DNA of 59,909 bases, taken from Fictibacillus nanhaiensis (GTDB lineage: Bacteria > Bacillota > Bacilli > Bacillales > Fictibacillaceae). A model generated the notes under the pieces. It searched no databases, had not been told where the DNA came from, and was given only the letters and a program-made list of their open reading frames with translations. The translations under genes were made by a program, and so were the position numbers. The stretch is taken from NCBI RefSeq assembly GCF_019801215.1, contig NZ_JAHVJO010000007.1, forward strand, positions 1 through 59,909, in the 5' to 3' direction. Within the stretch, counting starts at the first letter, position 1, and the number at the start of each line of letters is the position of its first letter. This document shows positions 30,889-42,947 of the stretch, piece after piece.

Positions 30889-33800
30889 TTAATCTTGAGA
30901 AACTAGCGCTGTTGGCAATTCTGCTTCTTCGCTGTTCTCTTCTTCAACTACCGGCGAGTTGATACCGATGTTTCTGTAACGGTTCATACCCGTACCAGCT
31001 GGAATCAATTTACCGATAATTACGTTTTCTTTAAGTCCGAGTAATTCGTCACGCTTACCTTTAATGGCAGCATCCGTAAGAACTCGTGTTGTTTCTTGGA
31101 ACGAAGCTGCAGACAAGAACGATTCTGTTTCAAGTGATGCTTTTGTAATACCAAGAAGCACCGGTCGTCCTGTAGCAGGAGTTCCACCTTCAAGAAGTAC
31201 ATTACGGTTAACATCAGTGAATGCATGGATATCCATAAGTGCTCCAGGAAGAACTTGAGAATCACCAGAATCGATGATACGCACTTTGCGAAGCATCTGG
31301 CGAACCATTACTTCAACGTGCTTATCGCCAATTTCTACCCCTTGCATACGGTAAACTTTCTGTACCTCACGCAATAGGTATTCTTGAACGCCTTCTGCAC
31401 CGCGAACTTTGATTAATTCTTTCGGATCGATCGAACCTTCAGTCAATACTTGACCAGCCACTACTTTATCGCCTTCAACTGCCTTAATACGGGCACCGAA
31501 TGGGATTGTGTAAGATCTAGATTCAATTTCACCTTGAACGACAACTTCACGCTTATCCTTATTGTCGTTCACGCTAACAACCGTACCTTCAAGCTCTGAG
31601 ATAACGGCTTGACCTTTCGGGTTACGCGCTTCGAACAATTCCTGGATACGCGGAAGACCTTGTGTGATATCGTCTCCGGCTACCCCACCTGTATGGAAGG
31701 TACGCATTGTAAGCTGTGTACCTGGCTCACCGATGGATTGAGCGGCGATGATTCCAACAGCTTCCCCAACTTCAACGTCAGAGCCTGTTGCAAGGTTACG
31801 TCCATAACATTTTTTACATACGCCATGACGTGTGTCACAAGTAAATACAGAGCGGATTGTAACAGAATTAACGCCTACTTCTTCAATATGAGCAGCCATA
31901 TCTTCTGTAATCAATTCGTTAACATTTACAAGGATTTCATTTGTTTCTGGATGGTACACCTTTTTATAAGCTGTACGTCCGATCAGACGCTCATGTAACG
32001 GTTCAATGATTTCATTGCCTTCTTTAATAGCTGCAACATCTAATCCACGGTCTGTTCCGCAGTCATCTTCACGTACAATAACGTCTTGAGCAACGTCAAC
32101 CAAACGACGAGTAAGGTAACCAGAGTCAGCTGTTTTAAGGGCTGTATCGGCAAGACCTTTACGCGCTCCGTGAGTAGAGATAAAGTACTCAAGTACTGTA
32201 AGTCCTTCACGGAAACTTGATTTGATTGGAAGCTCGATGATTTTACCAGCCGGGTTGGCCATCAAACCACGCATACCCGCAAGCTGCGTGAAGTTAGATG
32301 CGTTACCACGGGCACCGGAGTCACTCATCATAAAGATCGGGTTGCGCTTATCAAGCGTGCCCATTAATTTATTTTGAATTTCGTCTTTCGCCAAACTCCA
32401 AATGTTGATTACACGCTCATAACGCTCTTCTTCTGTGATTAGACCACGTCGGAATTGCTTTGTAACGGTAACGACTTTTTCTTCCGCGATCGCAAGAATA
32501 TCTTGCTTTTCAGGTAATACTACGATGTCAGAAACACCGATTGTAATACCAGCGCGTGTAGAGTATTTGAACCCTAAGTCTTTCATTCGGTCAAGCATCT
32601 TAGACGTTTCAGTAATTTTAAAACGCTTAAAGACTTCGGCAATAACCTTACCAAGAATTCCTTTTTTGAACGGAACGATTTCTTCACACTTCTCAATTTC
32701 CTCTTTTACATTAGCAGCCGGATCTAAGAAATACTTTTCAGGTGTTTCCACTTGAAGGTTTGTCGTAGTCGGTTCGTTAATATATGGGAATGACGGCGGC
32801 AGGATCTCGTTAAATAACAATTTACCTACAGTTGTCATAAGAAGCTTAGACTGCTGCTCCTCTGTAAAGGACTCTTTGTTTAAGCTGGATACTGGAACCG
32901 CAATTCTTGAATGCAAGTGTACATATCCATTTTCGTAAGCGATGATTGCTTCGTTAATATCTTTAAACACAGATCCTTCACCAATAGCTCCTGCACGTTC
33001 TAGTGTCAGGTAGTAGTTACCTAATACCATATCCTGTGAAGGGGTTACTACTGGCTTACCATCTTTAGGGTTCAAGATATTTTGGGCAGCAAGCATTAGA
33101 ATTCGAGCCTCAGCTTGCGCTTCAGCAGATAATGGTACGTGGACCGCCATTTGGTCACCGTCAAAGTCAGCGTTATAAGCTGTACATACGAGCGGGTGAA
33201 GACGAATAGCACGACCTTCTACAAGTGTCGGTTCAAATGCTTGAATTCCAAGTCTGTGCAGTGTCGGTGCACGGTTTAGAAGAACCGGATGTTCACGAAT
33301 AACTTCTTCTAAGACATCCCAAACTTCAGGCTGTACACGTTCTACCTTACGCTTTGCACTCTTAATGTTATGTGCAAGACCTTTTGATACAAGTTCTTTC
33401 ATAACAAACGGCTTGAACAATTCAAGTGCCATTTCTTTAGGCAGACCACATTGGTACATTTTCAAGTTCGGTCCTACAACGATAACCGAACGACCAGAGT
33501 AGTCAACACGTTTACCAAGTAAGTTTTGACGGAAACGTCCTTGTTTCCCTTTCAGCATGTGTGAAAGTGATTTAAGCGGACGGTTTCCTGGTCCCGTAAC
33601 TGGACGGCCACGACGACCATTGTCGATTAAAGCATCGACAGCTTCTTGAAGCATACGTTTTTCATTCTGAACGATAATGTTAGGAGCACCTAGGTCTAGT
33701 AGACGTTTCAGACGGTTGTTACGGTTGATTACACGACGGTATAGGTCGTTTAAATCAGAAGTAGCAAAACGTCCGCCATCTAGCTGAACCATCGGACGCA

Positions 33801-34512
33801 ATTCTGGCGGAATAACCGGAAGCACTTCAAGAATCATCCAATCTGCTTGGTTGCCCGAGTGACGGAATGCTTCAAGAACTTCTAACCGTTTAATCGCACG
33901 TGTACGACGTTGTCCTTGTGCAGTTTTAAGTTCTTCTTTTAACATTTCAACTTCTTTTTCAGCATCAATATCTTCTAGAAGACGCTTAATCGCTTCTGCA
34001 CCCATTTGGGCAGAGAACCCTTTTCCATACTTTTCACGGTATGTGCGGTATTCTTTTTCAGAAAGCAACTGCTTCTTTTCAAGTGGAGTATCTCCTGTAT
34101 CAGTTACGACGTATGAAGCAAAGTAGATTACTTCTTCCAACGCTCTTGGAGACATATCCAAAACAAGACCCATACGGCTTGGAATCCCTTTGAAATACCA
34201 GATGTGAGAAACCGGAGCAGCAAGCTCGATGTGACCCATACGGTCACGTCGAACTTTAGCTCGTGTTACTTCAACACCACACCGGTCACAAACGACACCC
34301 TTATAACGGACGCGCTTATACTTTCCGCAATGACATTCCCAGTCTTTTGTCGGACCGAAAATTCTTTCACAGAACAAGCCGTCTTTTTCAGGCTTAAGTG
34401 TACGGTAGTTGATTGTTTCAGGTTTCTTTACTTCCCCTCTTGACCACGACCGGATTTTGTCCGGTGAAGCAAGACCAATTTTCATATATTCAAAATTATT
34501 TACGTCTATCAA
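30889..34512 (-). CDS. rpoC: RNA polymerase beta' subunit
   Basis: 1207 residues. N-terminal zinc ribbon Cys60, Cys62, Cys75, Cys78; catalytic [11 protein letters not shown] (about 447-457) with three magnesium-binding Asp; second zinc site with CGTDRG and [13 protein letters not shown]; trigger-loop region with [16 protein letters not shown]. The start is TTG at 34512 with GGGAGG eight bases upstream. It follows rpoB by 29 nt. The C-terminal tail ([17 protein letters not shown]) is acidic, as in Bacilli. Confidence 0.99.
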   Translation of the reverse strand: MIDVNNFEYMKIGLASPDKIRSWSRGEVKKPETINYRTLKPEKDGLFCERIFGPTKDWECHCGKYKRVRYKGVVCDRCGVEVTRAKVRRDRMGHIELAAPVSHIWYFKGIPSRMGLVLDMSPRALEEVIYFASYVVTDTGDTPLEKKQLLSEKEYRTYREKYGKGFSAQMGAEAIKRLLEDIDAEKEVEMLKEELKTAQGQRRTRAIKRLEVLEAFRHSGNQADWMILEVLPVIPPELRPMVQLDGGRFATSDLNDLYRRVINRNNRLKRLLDLGAPNIIVQNEKRMLQEAVDALIDNGRRGRPVTGPGNRPLKSLSHMLKGKQGRFRQNLLGKRVDYSGRSVIVVGPNLKMYQCGLPKEMALELFKPFVMKELVSKGLAHNIKSAKRKVERVQPEVWDVLEEVIREHPVLLNRAPTLHRLGIQAFEPTLVEGRAIRLHPLVCTAYNADFDGDQMAVHVPLSAEAQAEARILMLAAQNILNPKDGKPVVTPSQDMVLGNYYLTLERAGAIGEGSVFKDINEAIIAYENGYVHLHSRIAVPVSSLNKESFTEEQQSKLLMTTVGKLLFNEILPPSFPYINEPTTTNLQVETPEKYFLDPAANVKEEIEKCEEIVPFKKGILGKVIAEVFKRFKITETSKMLDRMKDLGFKYSTRAGITIGVSDIVVLPEKQDILAIAEEKVVTVTKQFRRGLITEEERYERVINIWSLAKDEIQNKLMGTLDKRNPIFMMSDSGARGNASNFTQLAGMRGLMANPAGKIIELPIKSSFREGLTVLEYFISTHGARKGLADTALKTADSGYLTRRLVDVAQDVIVREDDCGTDRGLDVAAIKEGNEIIEPLHERLIGRTAYKKVYHPETNEILVNVNELITEDMAAHIEEVGVNSVTIRSVFTCDTRHGVCKKCYGRNLATGSDVEVGEAVGIIAAQSIGEPGTQLTMRTFHTGGVAGDDITQGLPRIQELFEARNPKGQAVISELEGTVVSVNDNKDKREVVVQGEIESRSYTIPFGARIKAVEGDKVVAGQVLTEGSIDPKELIKVRGAEGVQEYLLREVQKVYRMQGVEIGDKHVEVMVRQMLRKVRIIDSGDSQVLPGALMDIHAFTDVNRNVLLEGGTPATGRPVLLGITKASLETESFLSAASFQETTRVLTDAAIKGKRDELLGLKENVIIGKLIPAGTGMNRYRNIGINSPVVEEENSEEAELPTALVSQD

Positions 34513-34541
34513 GGAGCGTACCTCCCTTTTGATATCCTGTT

Positions 34542-37500
34542 TTAGTCATTCGAAGTATAAGACTCAAGATTTAGATTTAATTTCTCGCTTGCCTGATCGT
34601 CTTCATCATCAAGCTCTCTCATTTCAATTTCCTTGTCATCTCCAGAACAAATCTTAACGTCCATTCCAAGAGATTGAAGTTCTTTGATCAATACTTTAAA
34701 CGATTCTGGAACACCTGGTTCAGGAACGTTTTCACCTTTTACAATGGCTTCATACGTTTTCACACGGCCGACAACATCATCGGATTTAACCGTAAGAATT
34801 TCCTGTAGTGTGTATGCTGCGCCGTATGCTTCAAGCGCCCATACTTCCATCTCACCGAAACGCTGACCTCCAAATTGTGCTTTACCACCAAGAGGCTGCT
34901 GTGTAACAAGTGAGTAAGGTCCAGTTGAACGTGCATGTAGCTTATCGTCAACCATGTGAGCAAGTTTGATCATGTACATGACCCCTACTGATACACGGTT
35001 ATCAAATGCTGCACCTGTACGTCCATCATAAAGTACCGTTTTACCATCGCGAGCCATTCCGGCTTCTTCGATCGTTGACCAAACATCTTCCTCACGTGCA
35101 CCATCGAATACCGGTGTTGCAACATGAATTCCAAGCTGGCGTGCAGCCATTCCAAGGTGAAGCTCCAATACCTGTCCGATATTCATACGGGAAGGTACCC
35201 CTAATGGGTTTAACATGATGTCAACTGGTGTTCCATCTGGAAGGTAAGGCATATCTTCTTCTGGCATAATTTTAGAAATTACACCTTTGTTTCCGTGACG
35301 ACCAGCCATCTTATCCCCTTCGTGAATCTTACGCTTTTGCACGATATATGCACGAACGAGCTGATTCACACCAGGAGGCAATTCATCGCCGTCTTCACGG
35401 TTAAATACTTTCACATCCAAGATGATACCATCGCCACCGTGAGGCACACGCAATGAAGTATCACGGACTTCACGAGCTTTTTCTCCAAAGATCGCATGCA
35501 ATAGACGTTCTTCTGCCGTTAATTCCGTTACCCCTTTAGGAGTTACTTTACCAACTAAGATATCACCGTCTTTTACTTCTGCACCAACACGGATAATTCC
35601 GCGCTCATCAAGATTACGTAAAGCATCTTCTCCGACGTTTGGAATGTCGCGTGTGATTTCTTCAGGTCCTAGCTTTGTATCACGAGCTTCTGATTCGTAT
35701 TCTTCAATATGAATCGATGTATAAACATCATCTTTCACGAGACGTTCACTCATGATGACCGCATCCTCGTAGTTGTAACCTTCCCATGTCATGAAGGCAA
35801 CAAGTACGTTACGTCCTAATGCAAGTTCTCCTTTTTCCATCGAAGGACCATCTGCTAAGATTTCCCCTTTGGTTACTCGGTCTCCTGTGCTAACGATTGG
35901 ACGCTGGTTATAGCACGTTCCTTGGTTGGAACGAATAAACTTAAGCATGTTGTATGTGTCAAGGTCGCCAGAAACTTCCTTGCCGTCTACTTCTTTAATT
36001 CGGCGTACTTGAACTTGTTTTGCTGTAACGCGCTCAACAATTCCTTCGTGCTTACATATAACTGCAGCTCCGGAGTCTTTTGCAGATACGTGTTCCATTC
36101 CTGTACCAACGATTGGTGATTCAGGAACAAGTAAAGGTACAGCCTGACGTTGCATGTTCGCTCCCATTAGGGCACGGTTGGAGTCATCATTTTCCAAGAA
36201 CGGGATACACGCTGTTGCAGCGGATACTACCTGTTTTGGTGATACATCCATATAATCGATACGTTCACGTTTAACAACAGTGTTGTCACCACGGAAACGT
36301 GCGATAACGTCTTCTTTTAAGAACTCTCCGTTTTCGCCAAGCAAAGAGTTTGCTTGTGCTACAACGTAAAGATCTTCTTCATCAGCAGTCAAGTAATCAA
36401 TACGGCTTGTTACATGACCAGACTCCGGATCAACACGTCGGTATGGCGTTTCAATAAAGCCATATTGGTTCACTTTCGCATAACTGGAAAGCGAGTTGAT
36501 TAATCCGATGTTCGGACCTTCAGGTGTCTCGATCGGACACATACGTCCGTAGTGAGAGTAGTGAACGTCACGAACTTCAAAGCCTGCACGTTCACGTGTA
36601 AGACCACCAGGCCCTAGTGCAGAAAGACGACGTTTATGCGTCAATTCAGCCAGCGGGTTGGTTTGATCCATGAACTGCGATAACTGAGAGCTACCGAAGA
36701 ACTCTTTAATGGAAGCAATAACCGGACGAATATTGATCAACGCTTGTGGTGTGATCGCGTTCGTATCCTGAATGGACATACGTTCACGAACGACACGCTC
36801 CATTCTTGAAAGACCGATTCTGAATTGGTTTTGCAGAAGCTCACCTACAGAACGCAAACGGCGATTTCCAAGATGGTCAATATCATCTGTATTACCTACT
36901 TGATGCAGAAGATTGAAGAAGTAGTTAATAGAAGCAATAATGTCTGAAACGGTAATGTTTTTAATTTCTTTATCAACAAGTCCGTTTCCAATAACATTAA
37001 TGATTCTTTCACCTTCTTGATCATCAGGCGCATATATTTTGATAGATTGAAGGGCGATGTCTTGATCCTCTGCCACTCCTCCTGCTGGTGTAACCGTTTT
37101 GAAGCCTACACCACTTTCAAGAGCAGGAATAATCTTATCTAATGTTCTGCGGTCCAACAATGTACCAGCTTCAGCAACTACTTCACCCGTTTCAGCGTCA
37201 ACTAGTGTTTCAGCTAATTTCTGGTTAAATAGACGATTTTTTATATGAAGCTTTTTATTGATTTTGTAACGTCCAACATTTGCTAAGTCATAGCGTTTCG
37301 GATCAAAGAAACGAGAATCTAATAAACTTTTTGCATTATCTACTGTTGGAGGCTCTCCCGGACGAAGGCGTTCATAGATTTCCAGAAGGGCTTTTTCCGT
37401 TCCTTCTGTATTATCTTTATCTAGCGTATTACGCAGATACTCATCTTCTCCAAGCAAATCAATGATTTCTTGATCAGACCCAAACCCTAAAGCTCTAAGC

Positions 37501-38084
37501 AATACGGTAATCGGGATTTTTCTTGTGCGGTCGATACGCACATAAACTACGTCCTTAGCATCGGTTTCAAACTCCAGCCAAGCACCGCGGTTTGGAATGA
37601 CAGTTGCGGTAAAACCTTTTTTACCGTTTTTGTCTATCTTCTCGCTATAGTAAACACTTGGTGAACGAACGAGCTGTGATACAATTACACGCTCTGCCCC
37701 GTTGATCACAAAGGTTCCCGTATCTGTCATTAACGGGAAATCTCCCATAAATACTTCTTGCTCTTTTACTTCGCCCGTCTCTTTATTGATCAGACGCACT
37801 TTCACACGAAGCGGAGCAGCGTAAGTAACATCGCGCTCTTTTGATTCATCTACAGGATACTTCGGCTCACCTAAGTTATAATCAATAAACTCTAAAACGA
37901 GGTTCCCTGTAAAATCTTCAATCGGCGAAATGTCTCGGAACATTTCACGTAACCCCTCATCAAGAAACCATTGATAGGAAGCGGTTTGAATTTCAATTAA
38001 GTTTGGTAATTCAAGCACTTCGCTAATCCTTGCATAACTTCTTCGTTGGCGGTGGCGTCCAAACTGAACTAGTTGACCTGTCAA
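34542..38084 (-). CDS. rpoB: RNA polymerase beta subunit
   Basis: 1180 residues from TTG at 38084 ([15 protein letters not shown]), preceded by GAGGGGTG; B. subtilis also starts with TTG here. The rifampicin-binding cluster [20 protein letters not shown] followed by [10 protein letters not shown] is wild type, so the polymerase should be rifampicin-sensitive. HGNKG and the C-terminal clamp segments are intact. The C-terminal tail ([20 protein letters not shown]) is acidic. Confidence 0.99.
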   Translation of the reverse strand: MTGQLVQFGRHRQRRSYARISEVLELPNLIEIQTASYQWFLDEGLREMFRDISPIEDFTGNLVLEFIDYNLGEPKYPVDESKERDVTYAAPLRVKVRLINKETGEVKEQEVFMGDFPLMTDTGTFVINGAERVIVSQLVRSPSVYYSEKIDKNGKKGFTATVIPNRGAWLEFETDAKDVVYVRIDRTRKIPITVLLRALGFGSDQEIIDLLGEDEYLRNTLDKDNTEGTEKALLEIYERLRPGEPPTVDNAKSLLDSRFFDPKRYDLANVGRYKINKKLHIKNRLFNQKLAETLVDAETGEVVAEAGTLLDRRTLDKIIPALESGVGFKTVTPAGGVAEDQDIALQSIKIYAPDDQEGERIINVIGNGLVDKEIKNITVSDIIASINYFFNLLHQVGNTDDIDHLGNRRLRSVGELLQNQFRIGLSRMERVVRERMSIQDTNAITPQALINIRPVIASIKEFFGSSQLSQFMDQTNPLAELTHKRRLSALGPGGLTRERAGFEVRDVHYSHYGRMCPIETPEGPNIGLINSLSSYAKVNQYGFIETPYRRVDPESGHVTSRIDYLTADEEDLYVVAQANSLLGENGEFLKEDVIARFRGDNTVVKRERIDYMDVSPKQVVSAATACIPFLENDDSNRALMGANMQRQAVPLLVPESPIVGTGMEHVSAKDSGAAVICKHEGIVERVTAKQVQVRRIKEVDGKEVSGDLDTYNMLKFIRSNQGTCYNQRPIVSTGDRVTKGEILADGPSMEKGELALGRNVLVAFMTWEGYNYEDAVIMSERLVKDDVYTSIHIEEYESEARDTKLGPEEITRDIPNVGEDALRNLDERGIIRVGAEVKDGDILVGKVTPKGVTELTAEERLLHAIFGEKAREVRDTSLRVPHGGDGIILDVKVFNREDGDELPPGVNQLVRAYIVQKRKIHEGDKMAGRHGNKGVISKIMPEEDMPYLPDGTPVDIMLNPLGVPSRMNIGQVLELHLGMAARQLGIHVATPVFDGAREEDVWSTIEEAGMARDGKTVLYDGRTGAAFDNRVSVGVMYMIKLAHMVDDKLHARSTGPYSLVTQQPLGGKAQFGGQRFGEMEVWALEAYGAAYTLQEILTVKSDDVVGRVKTYEAIVKGENVPEPGVPESFKVLIKELQSLGMDVKICSGDDKEIEMRELDDEDDQASEKLNLNLESYTSND

Positions 38085-38214
38085 CTGCTTCACCCCTCAA
38101 ATCCAGCGTTTTTTTCGTGTTTCTTATTTCTATCTAACATTCTATTAAGAACATTAGAAAACAAAAAGAAAAAGGGTTTCATAAACTTAAAACCACAGTT
38201 TTCCTATTTTGATA

Positions 38215-38262
38215 AAAGCTGATTATATAATTTTGTCCAACTTTTTCACATTTTATACGTCT
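38215..38262 (-). promoter_or_regulatory. AT-rich candidate promoter region of rpoB
   Basis: The 292-nt gap before rpoB holds a TATATAAT block (TATAAT at 38222-38227, minus strand) downstream of AAGTTGGAC, but no clear -35 at the right distance. A promoter is plausible because the gene upstream is closed by a terminator; the exact boxes are uncertain. About 130 nt of AT-rich leader follow. Confidence 0.35.
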
Positions 38263-38273
38263 AAACATGAGTA

Positions 38274-38298
38274 AAAAACGTTGATATATCAACGTTTA
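38274..38298 (-). terminator. Palindromic terminator between ybxB and rpoB
   Basis: AACGTTGATATATCAACGTT is a perfect 20-bp palindrome; on the minus strand it is followed by TTTTAC. It is AT-rich, so a modest terminator. Confidence 0.6.
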
Positions 38299-38376
38299 TT
38301 CGCTTACCACGAAAAATAAGCAAGAAAATGCGAATCCATTGGCATTTTATAATACTATCATACGGGTTTTATCAAG

Positions 38377-38979
38377 TCAAACTTTTCTTGCGCGCAAAAT
38401 ATAATAACCTTTTTTCTTTGCAACTGTTTCAACTTGCCCGAACAACTCTTCTATTTTTTCCATTGCAGATGGAGCACCTTGTTTCTTTTGAATAACGACC
38501 CATAACTCGCCACCCTCACGTAGTTTTCCATGAGCGTCTTCAAAAATTTGATGAACAACTGCTTTTCCTGCTCGGATCGGCGGATTCGTAATGATAGCCG
38601 CAAAGTCATCATCTTCTATTTCAGAAAACAAATAACTTTTTTTAACTTTAACGTTATCAATTTTGTTTTGCTCGGCATTTAACTTCGAAAGCTCTATAGC
38701 TCGCTCGTTAATATCCACCATATGAACAATGCGGTCGGGTTCCGCCTTCGCAAGCGATAAACCGATAGGACCATATCCGCAACCTACATCTATATAATCA
38801 CCTGATACTTCGGGTGCAACAAAAGAATCTATTAATACACGGCTGCCGAAATCTACTTCCTTCTTTGAAAAAACGCCAGAATCAGTCGTAAATCGAAACT
38901 TCGTGTCTTTTAATACGAATTCCCATGTTTCCCTCTTGCTTTCAGTACCTGGTGTTTCAGAATAATAATGATTTTTCAT
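38377..38979 (-). CDS. ybxB: Class I SAM-dependent methyltransferase, RsmC/RlmG-like (YbxB)
   Basis: 200 residues. SAM-binding motif I IDVGCGYGPIGLSLA (about 62-76), VDINERAIELSKLN (motif II) and the catalytic NPPIR (about 123-127) of the RsmC/RlmG rRNA guanine-N2-methyltransferases. It is a single-domain form lacking the N-terminal duplicated domain of E. coli RsmC. The substrate is inferred to be rRNA but not shown. Always found between rplL and rpoB in Bacilli; here separated from rplL by a terminator. Confidence 0.92.
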   Translation of the reverse strand: MKNHYYSETPGTESKRETWEFVLKDTKFRFTTDSGVFSKKEVDFGSRVLIDSFVAPEVSGDYIDVGCGYGPIGLSLAKAEPDRIVHMVDINERAIELSKLNAEQNKIDNVKVKKSYLFSEIEDDDFAAIITNPPIRAGKAVVHQIFEDAHGKLREGGELWVVIQKKQGAPSAMEKIEELFGQVETVAKKKGYYILRARKV

Positions 38980-39066
38980 TTTTTACAACAACTCTCCTTA
39001 CCTTCTGATAAAGACAGTATTCCCGTTTCCTTTTTGTTTAACGTCTTTTTAATGAAGCAAACAAGC

Positions 39067-39097
39067 AAAAAGGCTCGCCATCGGGCGAACCTTTTCT
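39067..39097 (-). terminator. Terminator after rplL
   Basis: Minus strand: AAAGGTTCGCC, loop CGAT, GGCGAGCCTTTTTG. It ends just beyond the rplL stop, leaving ybxB and rpoB to readthrough or other promoters. Confidence 0.85.
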
Positions 39098-39103
39098 TTT
39101 GAA

Positions 39104-39469
39104 TTACTTAACTTCAACAGAAGCTCCAACTTCTTCAAGTTTAGCTTTGATTTCTTCAGCTTCTTCTTTAGATACGCCTTCTTTAACTGGCTTTGGAGCA
39201 CCGTCAACAAGTTCTTTCGCTTCTTTAAGGCCAAGACCTGTAAGTTCACGAACAACTTTGATAACTTTAATTTTTGAAGCTCCACCGCTTGCAAGAATTA
39301 CGTCGAATTCAGTTTGTTCAGCAGCAGCGTCTCCACCAGCAGCTCCACCAGCAGCAGCTACAGGAGCAGCAGCAGTTACACCAAACTCTTCTTCGATTGC
39401 TTTAACTAGGTCGTTAAGCTCTAAAACAGTCATTGTTTTTAAGCTTTCGATGATTTGCTCTTTTGACAT
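39104..39469 (-). CDS. rplL: 50S ribosomal protein L7/L12 (bL12)
   Basis: 121 residues: N-terminal dimerisation helices ([20 protein letters not shown]), an Ala/Gly-rich hinge ([20 protein letters not shown]) and the C-terminal factor-binding domain with [20 protein letters not shown]. Several copies form the GTPase-stimulating stalk with L10. It follows rplJ by 47 nt. Confidence 0.98.
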   Translation of the reverse strand: MSKEQIIESLKTMTVLELNDLVKAIEEEFGVTAAAPVAAAGGAAGGDAAAEQTEFDVILASGGASKIKVIKVVRELTGLGLKEAKELVDGAPKPVKEGVSKEEAEEIKAKLEEVGASVEVK

Positions 39470-39516
39470 TATAATTTCCTCCTTATGGAATGTAAGTTAT
39501 TGGTTGAAGATTCAGC

Positions 39517-40017
39517 TTATGCGCCTTGTTCTTCTTTTTGTTCAGCAACAGCCTTAGTAGCCAACGCAAAGTTGCGGATAGGTGCTTGAAGCACGCTGAG
39601 TACCATTGAAAGAAGACCGTCTCTTGATGGAAGTTCAGCAAGAGCTTTCACTTCTTCTAGAGAAGCAATGCGTCCTTCGATTACACCAGCCTTGATTTCA
39701 AGCGCATCGTGTTTCTTAGCGAAGTCGTTAAGGATCTTAGCAGGAGCTACAACGTCTTCATTGCTGAATGCGATAGCTGTAGGTCCAGTTAAATGCTCTG
39801 ATAATTCTTTAAGGTTATTTTCTTCAGCAGCGCGGGATACCATTGAGTTTTTGTAAACCTTAAACTCGATTCCAGCGTCACGCAATGACTTACGAAGTTC
39901 AGTAACCTCAGCAACTGTAAGTCCACGGTAATCAACAAGGATCGTTGATTGGCTCTTTTGAATTTTCTCAGAAATCGTGGATACTAACTGCTTTTTTGTT
40001 TCTAAAATGCTGCTCAT
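39517..40017 (-). CDS. rplJ: 50S ribosomal protein L10 (uL10)
   Basis: 166 residues. [20 protein letters not shown] at the start, [20 protein letters not shown] and a C-terminal helix that carries L7/L12. L10 anchors the stalk and, bound to its own mRNA leader, represses rplJ-rplL; the leader is present directly upstream. Confidence 0.98.
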   Translation of the reverse strand: MSSILETKKQLVSTISEKIQKSQSTILVDYRGLTVAEVTELRKSLRDAGIEFKVYKNSMVSRAAEENNLKELSEHLTGPTAIAFSNEDVVAPAKILNDFAKKHDALEIKAGVIEGRIASLEEVKALAELPSRDGLLSMVLSVLQAPIRNFALATKAVAEQKEEQGA

Positions 40018-40062
40018 TATTACACCTCCTGTAAAATGATTGCATCACCGCAGGTTTTGTTT

Positions 40063-40228
40063 CAAAAAAACAAAGCCTCCACTGTCATAGACAATGGAGG
40101 CGTGAGTATCTAAAAGTCATAAGTAAAGAACTAATGAGCTAATCGATGCTTCACCTCGGCAGGAATGTTTAAGCCATTTGGCTCCTACTGTCTACGGCAT
40201 TCATCTGATGCATTTGTGTTTAACAGTA
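40063..40228 (-). promoter_or_regulatory. L10 leader (rplJ autoregulatory RNA) with attenuator
   Basis: The roughly 200-nt leader contains CTGCCGAGGTGAAGCATCG and a final hairpin GCCTCCATTGTC, TAT, GACAGTGGAGGC followed by TTTGTTTTTTT (40063-40102). This agrees with the Firmicutes L10 leader, in which L10-L12 binding favours the terminator. The segment GCCGTAGACAGTAGGAGCC upstream is also typical. Confidence 0.88.
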
Positions 40229-40231
40229 TAT

Positions 40232-40260
40232 AATATAACGGGTAGATTCCCGTTTGTCAA
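40232..40260 (-). promoter_or_regulatory. Sigma-A promoter of rplJ-rplL
   Basis: -35 TTGACA (40255-40260, touching the rplA stop codon), 17-nt spacer, -10 TATATT (40232-40237). The spacer contains an inverted repeat, AACGGG-AATCTA-CCCGTT. Confidence 0.85.
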
Positions 40261-40962
40261 CTATCGTTTTACAGTGAAAGAAGATGGATTAACTTTAATC
40301 CCAGGTCCCATAGTAGAAGAAATAGCTACGTTCTTCATGTAAGTTCCCTTTGAAGCAGCAGGCTTCACTTTTAACAATGTTTCAATAATTGTTGAAAGGT
40401 TTTCTGCTAGCTTGTCAGCTTCGAAAGATACTTTACCGATTGGAACGTGAACGTTACCTGTTTTATCAACACGGTATTCTACTTTACCAGCTTTGATTTC
40501 GTTAATTGCTTTTTCAACTTCAAATGTAACTGTTCCTGTTTTAGGGTTTGGCATTAAGCCTTTAGGTCCTAAAACACGTCCAAGTTTACCAACTTCAGCC
40601 ATCATGTCTGGAGTTGCAACGATTACGTCGAACTCAAACCAACCTTGTTGGATTTTGTTGATGTAGTCAGAATCTCCAACGTGATCTGCTCCAGCAGCTT
40701 CTGCTTCTTTCGCTTTTTCGCCTTTAGCGAAAACTAGAACACGTTGAGTTTTACCAGTTCCGTTTGGAAGCACTACTGCTCCACGAACTTGTTGGTCAGC
40801 TTTCTTAGTATCTACTCCAAGACGAACTGCAACTTCTACAGACTCATCGAACTTTGCAGGTGCAGCTTTTTTAACAAGCTCAATCGCCTCTGCAAGCTCA
40901 TATGCTTTTGTGCGGTCTACTAATTTAGCCGCTTCTTGGTACTTCTTACCTTTGTTTGCCAT
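40261..40962 (-). CDS. rplA: 50S ribosomal protein L1 (uL1)
   Basis: 233 residues from ATG at 40962 ([16 protein letters not shown]), with AAGGAGG upstream; an in-frame extension to 41028 has no support. [20 protein letters not shown] and [15 protein letters not shown] are diagnostic. L1 forms the mobile stalk at the E site. It lies 155 nt after rplK. Confidence 0.98.
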   Translation of the reverse strand: MANKGKKYQEAAKLVDRTKAYELAEAIELVKKAAPAKFDESVEVAVRLGVDTKKADQQVRGAVVLPNGTGKTQRVLVFAKGEKAKEAEAAGADHVGDSDYINKIQQGWFEFDVIVATPDMMAEVGKLGRVLGPKGLMPNPKTGTVTFEVEKAINEIKAGKVEYRVDKTGNVHVPIGKVSFEADKLAENLSTIIETLLKVKPAASKGTYMKNVAISSTMGPGIKVNPSSFTVKR

Positions 40963-41117
40963 TGTAATTGTCCTCCTTATGTGGTTTAGCGGATATTCCT
41001 CCCACTTATTGCGCTCTTTACAAAGCACAACCTTAACGCATGAATAAAGGTTGCGAACCGTGTTACCGGCAGGATCTCATCCATTTACTCGCAACCTGTT
41101 AGACATCAATCATGGAA

Positions 41118-41543
41118 TTAGTCTTCGATGACAATTCCCATGCTACGCGCTGTACCTTCAACCATACGCATTGCAGCTTCGACGCTAGCAGCGTTTAGAT
41201 CTGGCATTTTTGTTTCTGCAATTTCGCGAACTTTATCACGTTTTACAGTCGCAACTTTTTTCTTGTTCGGCTCACCTGAACCTGACTCGATTCCCGCAGC
41301 TTTCTTTAAAAGAACAGCAGCCGGAGGAGTTTTAGTGATAAATGTAAATGAACGGTCTTCGAAAACCGTGATTTCTACCGGAATGATTAAACCAGCTTGA
41401 TCAGCAGTACGAGCGTTGAATTCTTTACAGAATCCCATGATGTTTACCCCAGCTTGTCCTAGTGCAGGTCCAACTGGCGGTGCCGGGTTTGCTTTACCAG
41501 CAGGGATTTGCAATTTTACCATCTTAATAACCTTTTTAGCCAC
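41118..41543 (-). CDS. rplK: 50S ribosomal protein L11 (uL11)
   Basis: 141 residues from GTG at 41543 (reads [14 protein letters not shown]), with AAGGAGGTG 6 nt upstream; an in-frame ATG 54 nt upstream is unlikely. The N-terminal proline-rich [20 protein letters not shown] is the thiostrepton-binding region and is wild type. L11 is needed for RelA-type stringent response signalling. Confidence 0.98.
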   Translation of the reverse strand: MAKKVIKMVKLQIPAGKANPAPPVGPALGQAGVNIMGFCKEFNARTADQAGLIIPVEITVFEDRSFTFITKTPPAAVLLKKAAGIESGSGEPNKKKVATVKRDKVREIAETKMPDLNAASVEAAMRMVEGTARSMGIVIED

Positions 41544-41656
41544 GCGACACACCTCCTTAAGTCCGTGATGTGGTATTATGGGCCGAAACCCTCCCACTCA
41601 AAAATACGCTTCCCCTCCTAAAAGAGAAGAAGCAGTTGATTAGAAATATCAAACAT

Positions 41657-41687
41657 AAAAAATTCTATCACCTTTTAGTGGTGATTA
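41657..41687 (-). terminator. Weak terminator or attenuator between nusG and rplK
   Basis: Minus strand: AATCACC, loop ACTAAAA, GGTGAT then AGAATTTTTTATG. A 6-bp stem with an imperfect T-run, so partial readthrough into rplK is likely. Confidence 0.5.
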
Positions 41688-41701
41688 CAAGTCTTTTTCC
41701 A

Positions 41702-42235
41702 TTATAACTTACTAACTTGATTAAAATCGAGCTCTACAGGTGTTTCACGGCCAAACATGTTGACGTGAACTTTCAGCTTATGTTTCGTCGCGTCGATCTC
41801 TTCAATCGTTCCAACGAAATCAGCAAAAGGACCTTCTTTCACCTTTACAGATTCCTTAATCTCGAAATCTACTTCAACGCGAGGCGCTTCCATACCCATA
41901 CCTTTAAGAATATGTTCAACTTCCTCAGGCAATAGCGCCGTCGGTTTTGAACCCGCTCCAGCAGAACCGACAAATCCAGTTACTCCAGGCGTGTTTCGAA
42001 CAACGTACCATGAATCGTCTGTCATGATCATTTCCGTTAACACATAACCCGGGAATACCTTTTTCATGCTCGTCTTCGTCTTGCCGTTCTTTGTTTCGGT
42101 CTCTTCTTCTACAGGTACAAGTACACGGAAAATTTTATCTGTCATCCCCATAGATTCTAAACGCTTTTCCAAGTTTGCTTTTACCTTATTTTCATAGCCT
42201 GAATAGGTATGAACTACGTACCAATTTTTTTCCAT
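41702..42235 (-). CDS. nusG: Transcription elongation/termination factor NusG
   Basis: 177 residues: NGN domain ([20 protein letters not shown]) and C-terminal KOW domain ([20 protein letters not shown]). It binds elongating polymerase and, in Bacilli, stimulates pausing. It lies 76 nt after secE. The rpmG-secE-nusG order is standard. Confidence 0.98.
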   Translation of the reverse strand: MEKNWYVVHTYSGYENKVKANLEKRLESMGMTDKIFRVLVPVEEETETKNGKTKTSMKKVFPGYVLTEMIMTDDSWYVVRNTPGVTGFVGSAGAGSKPTALLPEEVEHILKGMGMEAPRVEVDFEIKESVKVKEGPFADFVGTIEEIDATKHKLKVHVNMFGRETPVELDFNQVSKL

Positions 42236-42311
42236 ACGATGGGACCCGTGCCCTTTCCCTCCTAAAATGGATAATTCTCTAGCATTCTATCCAAAAGAAG
42301 CTGTATCTAAT

Positions 42312-42518
42312 CTACCCTAAAATAAGCTCTACTAATTGTGAGATACCAAGATCCACAACCCAGAAGAACAAAGCCATAACTACTACAGTTGACAGTACAA
42401 TCCCCGTATAGCGAAATAATTCTTTTCGCTTAGGCCAGCTGACACGCTTCATTTCCTTATTTACATCAGAAAGAAACTTTGCTGGTGATTTTTTTGTCTT
42501 TTCTGCAACATCCGCCAT
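42312..42518 (-). CDS. secE: Preprotein translocase subunit SecE
   Basis: 68 residues from ATG at 42518 (MADVAEKTKKS). A GTG two codons upstream is an alternative, since the GGGGGT run lies 8-14 nt away. The amphipathic segment FLSDVNKEMKRVSWPKRKEL and a single membrane span (about 44-64) define the short one-helix SecE. It clamps SecY (14.9-16.2 kb). Confidence 0.95.
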   Translation of the reverse strand: MADVAEKTKKSPAKFLSDVNKEMKRVSWPKRKELFRYTGIVLSTVVVMALFFWVVDLGISQLVELILG

Positions 42519-42577
42519 CTTCACAAACCCCCATGCCTTTAATTCATTCAAACATTTATAAAAAAAGCTTGCTTCGC

Positions 42578-42727
42578 TTACTTCGTTTCCTGGTGAATGG
42601 TATGAGCGTTGCAGTAGCTGCAAAACTTTTTAACCTCGACTCGTTCAGGATTGTTTTGCTGGTTTTTCATCGTTGTATAATTCCGTTTTGAGCATTGCTT
42701 ACAGGCTAAAAATACTTTTTTTCTCAT
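42578..42727 (-). CDS. rpmG: 50S ribosomal protein L33 (bL33), zinc type
   Basis: 49 residues from ATG at 42727 ([17 protein letters not shown]). CKQC and CSYC (Cys9, Cys12, Cys36, Cys39) bind zinc. A longer in-frame start at 42760 is not used because the L33 family begins at MRKK. It is first gene of rpmG-secE-nusG, behind the promoter at 42789-42817. Confidence 0.96.
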   Translation of the reverse strand: MRKKVFLACKQCSKRNYTTMKNQQNNPERVEVKKFCSYCNAHTIHQETK

Positions 42728-42788
42728 GCTAAATAAACACCTTTCGTGCGACAAACCCACTCATCCACGTTACAATGTTACTTTTAAA

Positions 42789-42817
42789 ACATTAACATAG
42801 GGGTATACGCTTGTCAA
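42789..42817 (-). promoter_or_regulatory. Sigma-A promoter of rpmG-secE-nusG
   Basis: -35 TTGACA (42812-42817), 17-nt spacer, -10 TAATGT (42789-42794), about 60 nt before rpmG. The 42818-42947 stretch upstream holds no recognisable feature. Confidence 0.7.
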
Positions 42818-42947
42818 TAAAGGGAAAAACGAAGATCTGCATGCTTTTTTCCTTGATTTTTATCCTGTGGTATTTATCAAACAAGAAACAAGTACGATAA
42901 TTTTACTGGTTTGAAGTTACTTGGACCAATCCTTTAATGTGCTTCCT

